This document shows positions 13,723-23,919 of a DNA stretch of 64,000 nt, one piece after another. Position 1 is the first letter of the stretch. Each line of letters starts with the position of its first letter. The stretch comes from Hymenopus coronatus (Eukaryota; Arthropoda; Insecta; Mantodea; Hymenopodidae). The notes beneath the pieces were generated by a model. It searched no databases. It was not told the origin of the DNA and saw only the letters and a program-made list of their open reading frames with translations. The position numbers and the translations under genes were made by a program. The stretch covers positions 109,210,176-109,274,175 of the forward strand of contig CM060897.1 of the NCBI GenBank assembly GCA_030762935.1. The letters run 5' to 3'.

Positions 13723-14184
13723 CTTTATTGCTCTGGGTATCTAAATTCTACTGGCTTCTTCTGTTCTTTGTTGTTTGGCTCCTTTTATTCTTCGTTTGCT
13801 ATAAACTGAAAGTAATGTATTCCTCTGTACCAGCATTAAGATCTGCCATCCGATACAACAGAGAGCTGTTTCATTGCAAATGTGATTATGCATTTCCACA
13901 TGCATAGTGTTTGTGAGATAAACAAACCAGTTACGGTGCTGTCTTCATAGCAGTAGGGCATATGTGGCTCTTATAATGCCTAAGCAAATTTAACCATTTT
14001 GGGAGGGTAAAGCAATGCCCTTTCTGATGTACAAATCAGCTATTCTGCTATTACTGAGGCATTTAAGAAGCAATATTTTGTTGTGTCAAAGTATGGGATA
14101 GCTCAGAGTTGAATAAAAAGGGAAAGGGTTGCATGGGACTAATTTCAAAAGAAAAGGAAAAAAAAAAAAAAAAAAAAAAAAAAG
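13723..14184. other. NSUN5 intron 3, no gene recognised
   Basis: Ordinary AT-rich sequence ending in an A-rich tract (about 14155-14184). No coding or known repeat seen. Confidence 0.35.
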
Positions 14185-14665
14185 AAAAATCTGATGTAAT
14201 CCATTCACATGACTTTCTCTATATCTCTGCAACAAATTTTTGTTAAAAAGTTTATGCTTCTATTTGCTTCGTGCAAAGTTAGAAAAAATTAGCAGAAATA
14301 GTCTTATTACTTGCTTCCCTGTAAATAGAGGTGAAATAAGGGAGTAACATAGATTAAAGCGATAGCAAAAGATGGTGGCTATGTAACTGAAGTTCCTTTG
14401 TTTGTATGGACAGGAGTTGACAAATTCCTGTATGAGAAAAGTATAAGTTTTTTAAGGCTGAAACAAAAAACAAGGAATATCTAAAAAACGATCAACTACA
14501 CGAAAAAAATGTATATAACATAAATTGTGTGCTCTACATGTTTTGTGTGGTAAGGTTTTGTCTATCTCTTACGGTTTACCAGTTACACAAAATTCCATAA
14601 AATTCATCCAGAATAAAGTAGCCTTCAGAGGCTATTCCCAGAAAATTCAAGACATACATATTATT

Positions 14666-14850
14666 AAAATTCGAAGGCTTTCACGGCCGGTGTTAGAATC
14701 ACTTACAGAAAACAAAACCGGGCAACTGAGAGACCACGGAGATGTACATGCCACTGATGATGCCTGCCGCAGATGCAGGCGAAACGTCTGGGGAACGAGG
14801 GGAGAAGCCCAGTGGACCACGGATGGCCTACAAGCCCGGTTTTGTTTTCT
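14666..14850 (+). mobile_element. Short Penelope-type element, second family (CGGCCGG ends)
   Basis: A 185 bp insertion in R1 with a 12 bp target duplication ATACATATTATT (14654-14665 and 14851-14862). The left end is AATTCGAAGGCTTTCACGGC. An internal pair AAAACAAAACCGGGC and GCCCGGTTTTGTTTT forms an inverted repeat around the hammerhead-like core. The end AGGCTTTCACGGCCGG recurs inverted at the right end of the element near 37880. No ORF. Confidence 0.7.
14751..14791 (+). ncRNA. Hammerhead-ribozyme-like core, best stem II
   Basis: CTGATGA (14754-14760) matches the hammerhead box exactly. It is followed by one extra base (T14761), stem II GCCTGC/GCAGGC (six perfect pairs, 7-base loop) and GAAACGTC (14781-14788), giving GAAA, an AC/GT stem III without loop and the preferred GTC triplet. 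Stem I is CCA/TGG. The layout fits the minimal hammerhead variants described from Penelope-like elements, which need dimerisation. The extra base is the main doubt. Confidence 0.45.
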
Positions 14851-15259
14851 ATACATATTATTTGTCAAGTATATATCTTTAACATATGATATTTTTATCA
14901 AAATCGTTAGAGCCATTTTTTAGAAAATAAAAATTTTCTAAAATTTTTCCATGTGAAGGGTAGTTGGGGATGGGGGGATTTTCTTGAAAATCTTTGTGTT
15001 GCATCCTTGGAAGATACTGAACTTAAATACCAAGTTTGGTATTTAACGGTCTTTTCGTTTTTGAGCTATGCTGCCCACAGACACACACTCATACACACAG
15101 ACACATACACACAAACAGACATGTTTCTAAAAATTCTTTTTTTGGATTCAGGTGGTCTCAAAACATGTATTTCCGGTGAAATCTCGGTACTGAATTTTTG
15201 GGTACAATGCAATACCTTCTCTATACACTTTGTACATAGTACGTATAGAGAAAGTAAAA

Positions 15260-16165
15260 AAGGGAAACCCACAACCTGCTGTTATGTGCACTCCAGAGGT
15301 GATATGGAAGTTCAAGGTCCTCATCTGGCAGTAATCCAGCTACACAATGGACCATTGCAAACAAATTGGGAATATCCCTCAAAACTGTTAATACCATTAT
15401 AAACAACAATATAAATATGGAGACACGTCATGAAGGTCCACTTCTTAAGTTGTTGCCACGACACATCTCAAAATGTCTCACCAACAGCAGAAAACTCTAC
15501 AAGAAGCATCTGGCAGGAGAAAAATGGAAATTTGTGGTCACATTAGATGAGGCATATGCATTTCTGAGTGACTGCAACAAACCCTATGCAATTTATTACT
15601 GACCAAGGTATGGAAAAAACTTTCAAAAATAATATGCAGAATGCAGAGAAAGTTTCTCAAAGGGATTTATGGTGATCACTGGTTATTGTTACAACAGGAA
15701 ACTGATAATTCGTAGAGTTGCTAAAAAGGCCACAATCAAATCCAAATATTATCAGTCTAAAGTTCTGAAACCAATTTTACCACACTGAAATTCCTGCTCT
15801 CTATGAGAGAGACAAAAACAAAGTTTGTTTGCACCAAGAAAAGGCATCCAGTCACTCTTCTGGTTCGAACCTCACCTTCTTATAATAAATAGAGCAGGAA
15901 ACCAGAATACACACTATTCGTTCAGCAACATCCCAGTGAAATCTCCTGATGCCTCTCCGATGGATTTTTGCAGCCTTGAATTTTTGAAAAGGGCATTGGG
16001 AAGTCAAACAGTAGGTAAGTCTTTAGAATACCTGCTAAGAGTGGGAACTTCGGACATGACTTCACTGTGCAAATGGAAACTGTGGTGCAGAGTGATTGTT
16101 CGGATGAAGGAACAAAAATAGAGTGGTGGAGACATGGCTTTTCATAAGGTATGAACAAAGTCAAA
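15260..16165 (+). pseudogene. Degraded Tc1/mariner-related (IS630-like) transposase
   Basis: Fragments in several frames include a segment with LLPRHISKCLTNSRKLY and FVVTLDEAYAFL (about 15440-15570), with the catalytic-type TLDEA, and a C-terminal part with IPVKSPDASPMDFC (about 15935-15975), a conserved block of an arthropod DDE transposase family. Stops and frameshifts separate them. It directly abuts R1 copy 6. Confidence 0.65.
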
Positions 16166-16968
16166 TTTGTTATTAGAGATCCATATTAGTTAAGTTTACA
16201 AACTCTCCATGTGTGCTAAGGAACAACTGTCGCTTCCTAATTCAAATAAATAGAATTCAACCTGTTTGTTTTGTTGTTAAATAAAAAACCATTACATTAT
16301 TACCATTTCTGAAAGCCGATTTCATTGCATTCATCACATTTATAATAGATACTATACTTAATATAAATTGGTGTTTTGCAATTTCTGCTGCAGTTGAACT
16401 TGCTTTCATGGTGCACATTAAGTTGGCAGGAAGGCGAGCAGCTGATCACATCATGATAATGTTTCTCAATAGTATATGATAAACATATGGTGTAACATTG
16501 CAGTAAAATTGTATACTTATTGTATTATAACCATCTTAAGTGTTTTACAGACAAGTATCGCAAGATATTTAATAATGTGTGGAACTATGTTGTGGAAGAA
16601 TAACTAAGTGCTAAAAACACCAGCCAATCTATTTGTTTTGTTTTCGTTTATATCAACTTTCAGGCTACAGCAAACAGGCAACATTCAGTTATAAGATGTA
16701 TATAACCAAACTATATCAATGTTTTCGTTCAATGAATCTGGAGGCCATGAGCGCATTTGCCTTAATTTTCTCAGCCTGTAACTTGTGAGAGTTTTGGTGG
16801 CCATTCCATGTCACAGTTGCCTTGAATAATTTCTACAGTAAAGAGCCTAATCTGACAATATGGACATTATTTTTATTTTTAATTATTGTTTATTATTATT
16901 ATTATTATTATTAGAGCTCAAACAACATAATGTCAGAGTGACACAATCAAATAATACAAATATAAAAT
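16166..16968. other. NSUN5 intron 3, no gene recognised
   Basis: AT-rich. It contains an (ATT)n microsatellite at about 16889-16912 and nothing else recognised. Confidence 0.4.
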
Positions 16969-16969
16969 A

Positions 16970-17110
16970 TGTACAGGAATGACAGGTACAATATTATACA
17001 AAGAAATACATGGATAGGTAGAGTCAGACTGAAAACTTCAATGCCACAGCTGGGATTTGAACCACAGATCTCCCAATCTCGGGAGATCCAGTTTCAGTCT
17101 GACTCTGCCT
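16970..17110 (-). mobile_element. tRNA-SINE fragment, family B, with snapback end
   Basis: The minus strand carries a tRNA-like B box (GGTTCAAATCCCAGCTG). The flanking GATAGGTAGAGTCAGACTG is repeated inverted as CAGTCTGACTCTGCCTATC, so the two ends pair. Related copies lie at about 27425, 29505 and 37060. Confidence 0.6.
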
Positions 17111-17169
17111 ATCCAACTCCTGTCCTACAAATGGAAAAACAATTAAACCAAAGTAATACGTGTTAAAAA

Positions 17170-18170
17170 ATTAATAACTTTACTGATTACAACAAAATCC
17201 TAATATATACTAACCAAGGAAAACAGTAATATAGCAGAAGTACTTGTTATATTTCAAAATATTCTTGAAGAGAATAAAAAGGTGTTCTAAAAAGCCAGTA
17301 TACAATTTATGGTTAAAAGTTGCTGCAGGGCATTGCCTTAAGTCTAAAGATAGCTTCTTATACATTTTAGAACCTAGTACTTCAAAACTCTTCTGAGTTA
17401 TAGTCAGTCTACAATATGGAATTTCATTGTGTTGGCATGATCTTGTGTTATAAGAATGTATATTTTGTCTATTTTGTAGTTATGATGTTCAGTTTTTTAT
17501 ATACAATATACATATATAAATGTATTACTGTCATTATTCTTAATATAATAAATATTGGTTTGCAGTGAGCTAGCTTTGATTCATCAAACATTATTCTAAT
17601 AACCCTTTTCTGGAGTAAAAGTATTTTGGAAATGTATGAGCTGTTAGTCCAAAGTAAAATGCCACACACTATAAGCTTTGCAAAAAAGCAAAATATGCTG
17701 ATCAAATATATACCACAGCCACTCACTTTTTCAAATTTCTAATCAGATATAACTCTGGAGAGTTTAGACATTATGTGATCATGAATAATTTGTCTATTAT
17801 TGTCTATTACAACACCTAAGAATTTTACATTATCAGAGTTACTAGCTATAGGGATATCCCTGCAATTAAAAACCATATGTTGAATTCTGTCCTGATTAAA
17901 CATGAACCCATTGGCTCTGAACCATTTATCATCTTGGATAAGTGTGTTTTCTGCTGTAGATTTAAGTGACAGAAAATCTTTATTCATATTAAAAAAGGTA
18001 ATATCATCAGCATATACAATAGTATGAGAGATAACAAAAGATGGCAGGTCATTGATCATTATTAAAAACAATAATGGTCCAAGAATTGTGTTCAAAGATT
18101 CAGGAAAGCTTCCCATTAATTGTAAATGCTCACATTTTAACTCTTGTTTTTTGTTCTGATTTCTGTTAAT
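17170..18170 (-). pseudogene. LINE reverse-transcriptase remnant (CR1/Jockey-like)
   Basis: The minus-strand reading at 17739-18116 holds GPLLFLIMINDLP, the catalytic box VYADDITFF and KFLGVVIDNN, the usual order of RT blocks 4 to 7. The continuation at 17469-17726 holds a thumb-like LLLQKRVIRIMF segment in another frame. The endonuclease and 5' RT parts are missing. It ends just left of NSUN5 exon 3 and is on the same strand as the gene. Confidence 0.75.
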
Positions 18171-18217
18171 CAGGCTTTAATTTTAGTATTATTTACAATT
18201 ACAGCTTATATACATAC

Positions 18218-18477
18218 TTTGTCTTGAAGAATAATGGAGCCATTTTGATACAGTTCATGTTCATGAAACTCTGTTGCTTTGGGAAAAACAAGCAGATCAT
18301 CAACATGAAAATCCTGAAGAAAAGCATCCTCTGGAATGTCCTCAATAGCTTTAAGAAAATCTTCATATTTATCTGCTTTAAGTTGCAGTTTTCTCCAGCC
18401 TTCTTTGCAGAAATGAGATACAGCATCCTTTACTGTTATTTTCAATGTGTTTACTCTGACAAACCTTGGGAGATTAA
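18218..18477 (-). CDS. Nsun5: NSUN5 exon 3 (RNA-binding/MTase N-terminal part)
   Basis: A 260 bp exon with acceptor CCGCTTTATTTCAG and donor GTATGTATA. It encodes VNLPRFVRVNTLK, the stretch that opens the methyltransferase region in NSUN5 proteins, and ends LYQNGSIILQDK, matching the vertebrate ELLVFPAQTDLHEHPLY/LILQD region in order. The split first codon (G from exon 2 plus TT) gives Val, so exon 2 joins directly to this exon across an intron of about 23.0 kb. It ends in phase 0 before exon 4. No internal stop. Identification is by recognised family motifs. Confidence 0.93.
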
Positions 18478-19290
18478 CTGAAATAAAGCGGAAGTATAAA
18501 CATAAATTTTCCTTAAAAGCCTATTAAAGATGCACTGCAAAATACTTTTCTAAGAGATACCTGCAATCAGGGAGAAATCTCTCTGAATCATAGATCCATA
18601 AGCAAGCATGTAAGCTTAGTAAAATTTCCTTTCAGAAACTGCCTTCTAAACTGATAAACTAACCATAAATTTTGGATTTTATAATGCCAGAAAATTCAGT
18701 TGTAAACTGCAGACAAACATATTAAGAATGATGATTATAGCTGACAGCACAACATTGTCTAATATTGAAACGTAAATCTAAACACCAGCAGTTTTATTTT
18801 TCTGTTTTGATATGTAACTTGAGAAAAATGTTCCAACATCTGCATAAAAACAATTTCTTGTTCCTAAGCTAAATTATAAAAAGTTAATGCTACCCATAGG
18901 CACCGACTTTAGGGGAGGCAAGACATTTTCTGCTCCCCCCCCCCCAACTTGCAAAGCCAGAGGCATTGCCCTCTCAACAATTTTACTGGCCTCTTCCTCA
19001 AAATTCCAAGACAGGTCTATCATTTACACATAAAAAAGTTATTTAAATAGGCTGAATGGAGTTGGAGTGGATCACTTTTGTTTCAAATCAGAGTTCAATT
19101 GTTAAACAAAAGCAATGGTGATGCAACTATCAGTTAACATTCAAGTTGGAGCTCACAGATACTGAATTTTTCTTGTAATTTGTGTTGTTTTCTTGTGCAT
19201 TCCCTATTATAAAAAAAAGCATTTTGAAGCTTCAAATACTGCAACCAATTCTTGGTGCAAAATCAAATTCATTTGTATATCGTAACAAAT
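18478..19290. other. NSUN5 intron 2, no gene recognised
   Basis: The distal (acceptor-side) part of the 23 kb intron. It contains a C-run at about 18937-18946 and no recognised repeat. Confidence 0.4.
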
Positions 19291-19518
19291 GAATACCTGC
19301 CGGCAAACATGCTGTAATCTTCACTTTTATAAACATTGTATGTGGTAATAAGAGTGAAGCATGTCTGAAGTTATATTGGCAAACTTGAACATTACTTGCC
19401 TTTTATCTTTTGTTTTAATTTTGCTGTGGTTTGCTCAGATGCAGAAATTTATTTGTTTTTATTCTCTTCTGAAAATTTTGCATTTTGAGGGTTACAACGT
19501 TTTTGCCGGCAGGTATTC
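19291..19518. mobile_element. MITE-like element
   Basis: GAATACCTGCCGGCAAA (19291-19307) and its exact inverse TTTGCCGGCAGGTATTC (19502-19518) flank about 190 bp. The pairing continues inward imperfectly (CTGTAA/TTACAA). AAAT on either side could be a target duplication. No coding; superfamily unknown. Confidence 0.5.
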
Positions 19519-20521
19519 AAATATGCTTATAGGTTGCATCCATTTTTCGACTTCATGATTATCCTTATAACTAAAAGTACCAATCTCTTAAAATTGGTTT
19601 TGATTTATCTGGCCATGGATTGAAATTCCTTGTATTTACCTAAACACTTTTGCTGTTATTCTGAACTTAAATCTTATTCATAAGCAGAAATTCATTTTTA
19701 AGTAGTGTTTAACATTCACTCTTATTGTATATGACACTGCAGGTGGTGAACACAAGTGATATGCGACATGAAATGATAATTGGCAAAGAAAATTTTGGAA
19801 GGAAATCTTCAAGGCCCAGTTTGGAGCACTTCTCTTGCATTTGCCAGTTATGAAGACTGGGAAAACCTGAAAAAATAACTCACGTCAGGGAGGAAGACAG
19901 ACCTCCCATTCACTAGTATATTTTACATCAGCCACACTTTAGGTAGGAATGAACTAGATAGAGTGCTAACAGTAAGATAAGGCTCAACTGACCTAACATT
20001 ATTTTTTTCAAAATTTAAATTAATGAACTATTTATTTAATTTTCATCCAGTTGAAAGCAACTATTTAAACACCTTTTACTTGCAGTAAATACACTAAATA
20101 ATTTATTAATATCCAACTTTGCTGCACAATCCTGTGCCCCCAAAATGTATGGGGAATGATCAGAAGCTAAAGCTTCAAGGCTCATATTCTTGGTGTTTCG
20201 TCTTTCACAGCAAAATTAGTAGTGTACAGTAATTTTAATACATGTAGTTGGCAACTGTGCAAAGTTTCAGCCATCTGCCACCTACAGTGCTACTGCAAGA
20301 TAAACACAAATGGTGACTCAATTGGAAAACTGGTCTTGCAAAGAAATCTGCTCACTTATTCAATTTTTGTGTGCTGACATTCACCTGTCTGGTAGAGGTT
20401 TATGGAGAGACTGTAACGTCTTGCCAGCCTGTCACATTATGGTGTTGAAAGTTTGTGGCTGGTAGAGAATACATCACAGACAGGATCACAGTCGCCACCC
20501 CAGCACAGCATTCACAGATTT
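19519..20521. other. NSUN5 intron 2, no gene recognised
   Basis: No coding or recognised repeat, apart from possible fragments too short to assign. Confidence 0.35.
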
Positions 20522-20775
20522 GAATGGGCTGTGCCATGGCCGAGTGGTCAGAACACTCGCCTCGCATCTAGACGGTCTGGGTTCAATCCCAAGTGACCAC
20601 ATGTGAGATTTATGGTGGACAAAGCGGCGCAGGGGTGGGTTTTCTCCAGGTTCTCCGGTTTCCCCCGCCATCACATTCCACCAGGGCTCCATCTTCACGT
20701 ATCATCGCCTACGGTGCCAGAGCAGTAAAAGCGAGCATTAAAGACCACAACAAAAAACAAAAAAAAAAAAACAGA
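20522..20775 (+). mobile_element. tRNA-derived SINE, family C
   Basis: The tRNA-like head GGCCGAGTGGTCAGAACAC, with B box GGGTTCAATCCC 40-odd bases later, resembles a class II (Leu/Ser-type) tRNA. A GC-rich body and an A-rich tail (about 20744-20775) follow. It ends against a mariner remnant. Confidence 0.8.
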
Positions 20776-20849
20776 TTTAAACACAGCTCATGTGGAAGAG
20801 CTGATTCAGAACAACAGGAGGATCAAGTTATGACATATGGCAGTAGAAT

Positions 20850-21610
20850 GGGAAATGTCTTTTGGAAGCATTCATCCTATTATTCAAGATATTCTGCAGT
20901 ATTGGAAATTTTGTTCCTGATAGTTCCACGAAATCTGTCCAAACAACACAAGGAGAAGTGCATGGAGGCAAGCCTGCAACTTTTGCAATGATTCTCCATG
21001 GAAGGCACACTTTTCTTCACCACATTGTCACAAGTAGTGAAACACAGATCCACCACTATAACCCCAGCAGTAAATGGCCATCAATGGAGTAGAAACACCT
21101 CTCTTCTCCAAATACAAAGAAGTTTAAAGTGGTGCCAACTGCCAGGAAGGTAATGGCCACAGTGTTTTGGGACAGCACGGGTGTCATACTCATGAAGTTT
21201 TTGGAAAGAGGGAAACAATGACTAATGACCAATATTGCAAGACCATGACGCAATTGCACAAAGCAATAAGGGGGAAATGGCCAGGATTACTCACCAAGAG
21301 TGTCTCTTTCTTCTTGACAATGTGCGACCCCATACAACCCATAAGACCACCCTCCCTACAACCTGGATCTCACTTGAAGCGACTTTCACTTTTCTCCTCA
21401 CTTGAAGGAATACATAGGAGGCCGAGGTTTGCTTCTGAAAAGGAGGTACAACACTTTACAAAGTGGCTGAACATGCTGGAACAAGAATTTTACCAGGAGG
21501 GAATATTCAAACTCATCCCATGAAGCAATGAGTGCTTCAACTGATGTGCAGTTTGTGGAAAAAGAACCTAATGTATGTACTATCAGCTGGCTGTATTGGT
21601 TGTATGAAAT
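20850..21610 (+). pseudogene. Degraded mariner transposase, copy 3
   Basis: Readings include an IHHYNPSSKWPSMEWKHL-type segment (one stop in place of the second Trp), FKVVPTARKVMATVFWDSTG and VILMKFLERG, all typical of mariner. The first catalytic Asp lies in SSETQIHHY, where the family has GDETWIHHY, so it is lost. Later parts are out of frame. A Penelope inverted pair begins at its right edge. Confidence 0.8.
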
Positions 21611-22531
21611 AATTAAAATTTAGTTGAGTCGATTTTGTAACACTACATCACTTACTTTTTTATTTCGGAAAACATGTTTCAGAAGCCATGAGCTTCCATT
21701 GTCAATTCCTATGGTCGACTGCCGGCATTGCTTGCTGTGGTGGTTGTCTCTGTCCCTGGTGGTGGTTTGATGAACCTCTGAATGAGTAGATCGCCTGGCG
21801 GGATTTCAAAATTGAAAACGCGGTTCTTGTTTTTCCAAATATATATGTTTTCCCAAACTTTTAATTCTGTCTTCCTTGTGATGTTTTTGAGGATTTTTGG
21901 GCTTCTATTTATAGTATGTTTCTCTTTTCAAAAATGCCAAGCTACTGCAGATTTTTCTTCTTGTTTGAGTTTAATATTTCTGTGGTGTTCTTTTGCCCTG
22001 GTTTTTATATTTCCTTTTGTTTGGCCGATGTAGATTTTTTCACAGTCATTACAGCTGAACTGATATATTCCTGGTTTGTTTTCTTGTGGGATATCATCTT
22101 TTAATTTAGAATTTAAAATGTTTTTTATAGAGTAATTGTTTTTAGGGGCTAGAATGATGTTATGTCGTTTGAAGATCCTCTGGAATTTGTAGAAAGTTGT
22201 AGGGTGGTATGTAAACTTCTTGTAGATCTTGTTTTCTTTCTGGTTTTGAGTGAGTGTGCTGACTTCTTTAATTCTCTTTCTATTTTTGGCTTTATTAACT
22301 TTTTTGTACACCAGTTCTGCCTGAAATCCATTCTCTGTAGCTATGTCCAATATTTTAGTAAGTTCACATTGGTATTCTGTTTTTCCCATTGGTACATTTA
22401 CCAATCTGTGTGTAAGGCTGTTGAGTAAAGCATGCTGATGGGGAATGGGATTGTAACTCTTTTGTTTTATATAGCTGTTGGTGTGGGTAGGTTTTCTGTA
22501 GATGCCAAATATAAGGTGATTATTAGTTTTT
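21611..22531 (-). mobile_element. Penelope-like element, 5'-truncated copy (left arm of palindrome)
   Basis: This is the mirror image of 22553-23473, with only scattered mismatches. On the minus strand it encodes the C-terminal end of a Penelope reverse transcriptase and the GIY-YIG endonuclease (GIYQFSCNDCEKIYIGQTK). A TGG to TGA change near 21925 stops the frame after SAVAWHF, so this arm is inactive. It ends with the 3' UTR-like block CTTTCTGA...TAAAGTAAGTGATGTAG shared by both arms. Confidence 0.88.
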
Positions 22532-22552
22532 TTTCTTCGACCTAAAAATCAT

Positions 22553-23473
22553 AAAAACTAATAATCACCTTACATTTGGCATCTACAGAAAACCTACCCA
22601 CACCAACAGCTATATAAAACAAAAGAGTTACAATCCCATTCCCCATCAGCATGCTTTACTCAACAGCCTTACACACAGATTGGTAAATGTACCAATGGGA
22701 AAAACAGAATACCAATGTGAACTTACTAAAATATTGGACATAGCTACAGAGAATGGATTTCGGGCAGAACTGGTGTACAAAAAAGTTAATAAAGCCAAAA
22801 ATAGAAAGAGAATTAAAGAAGTCAGCACACTCACTCAAAACCAGAAAGAAAACAAGATCTACAAGAAGTTTACATACCACCCTACAACTTTCTACAAATT
22901 CCAGAGGATCTTCAAACGACATAACATCATTCTAGCCCCTAAAAACAATTACTCTATAAAAAATATTTTAAATTCTAAATTAAAAGATGATATCCCACAA
23001 GAAAACAAACCAGGAATATATCAGTTCAGCTGTAATGACTGTGAAAAAATATACATCGGCCAAACAAAAAGAAATATAAAAACCAGGGCAAAAGAACACC
23101 ACAGAAATATTAAACTCAAACAAGAAGACAAATCTGCAGTAGCTTGGCATTTTTGGAAAGAGAAACACACTATAAATAGAAGCCCAAAAATCCTCAAAAA
23201 CATCACAAGGAAGACAGAATTAAAAGTTTGGGAAAACATATATATTTGGAAAAACAAGAACCGGGTTTTCAATTTTGAAATCCCGCCAGGCAATCTACTC
23301 ATTCAGAGGTTCATCAAACCACCACCAGGGACAGAGACAACCACCACAGCAAGCAATGCCGGCAGTCGACCAAAGGAATTGACAATGGAAGCACATGGCT
23401 TCTGAAACATGTTTTCTGAAATAATAAAGTAAGTGATGTAGTGTTATAAAATCGACTCAACTAAATTTTAATT
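22553..23473 (+). mobile_element. Penelope-like element, 5'-truncated copy with intact GIY-YIG domain (right arm)
   Basis: Penelope-like elements are retroelements whose RT is fused to a GIY-YIG nuclease that nicks target DNA. The open frame runs without stop from 22557 to 23405, about 282 codons with no start of its own. It begins in the RT thumb region (LTFGIYRKPTHT), followed by a Lys-rich linker, then GIYQFSCNDC, YIGQTKRNIKTRAKEH, and ends PGTETTTTASNAG. The catalytic RT core is absent, so it cannot move itself. The truncation point coincides with the symmetry centre (21 bp spacer 22532-22552) of a palindrome of two 921 bp arms. High similarity between arms suggests recent origin or gene conversion. 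Confidence 0.9.
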
Positions 23474-23919
23474 GTTAAAACACATCACTGTCTCAAAGTC
23501 CAGCATATATCAGGATGTATGAAATAAAATACACTCATTTCACTGCAGGCTTTGTAACCTTAGTTTCTGATCATTCTTCATATAACAAGTTTGCATCTAT
23601 AATGCTACCATTAGTACCATTCTATGTAACACTTTTAAGAATTTCTTGGCCAATAACATTTCTTCTGTCATCAATTTCTTCTGATTTCTGTTTCAATTGT
23701 GCATCACAGATTACCATTAAATTACAAAATTCTTAAGAGAATACGGGAGCAGAACACAGAGTTTTGCACCTTAAGCTGAAAGAGGGTACATTTCCTGTGA
23801 TATCTCCTAATGCAGGGCAAGCAAGGGAAAGTGATTATAACCTCCAACACAGCATTACTGCCTTAAAAAAAATAAAGGGTATTATGTAGTAGCATAACAA
23901 GGCAGGATGTGCAGGTTAC
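23474..23919. other. NSUN5 intron 2, no gene recognised
   Basis: Nothing recognised between the Penelope palindrome and the LINE remnant. The frame at 23515-23736 (+) has no known motif. Confidence 0.35.

Larger units (their letters stand above)
14185..15259 (-). repeat. R1 repeat, copy 6 (near full length, split)
   Basis: Among the most complete copies. It runs from GAAAAATCTGATGTAATCC to CGTATAGAGAAAGTAAAAA. It includes a (CA)-rich run at about 15079-15120 and is interrupted by a 185 bp element at 14666-14850. Confidence 0.88.

Noticed and set aside
20522..20620. A functional tRNA gene (also at 27480, 33235 and 37150)
   Set aside because: The A and B boxes are followed by SINE bodies, A-rich tails or target duplications, and the cloverleaf is incomplete.
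22680..23405. The 241-codon frame as a host gene
   Set aside because: GIY-YIG fused to an RT thumb, mirrored copy next to it and known 3' end: it is a Penelope-like element.
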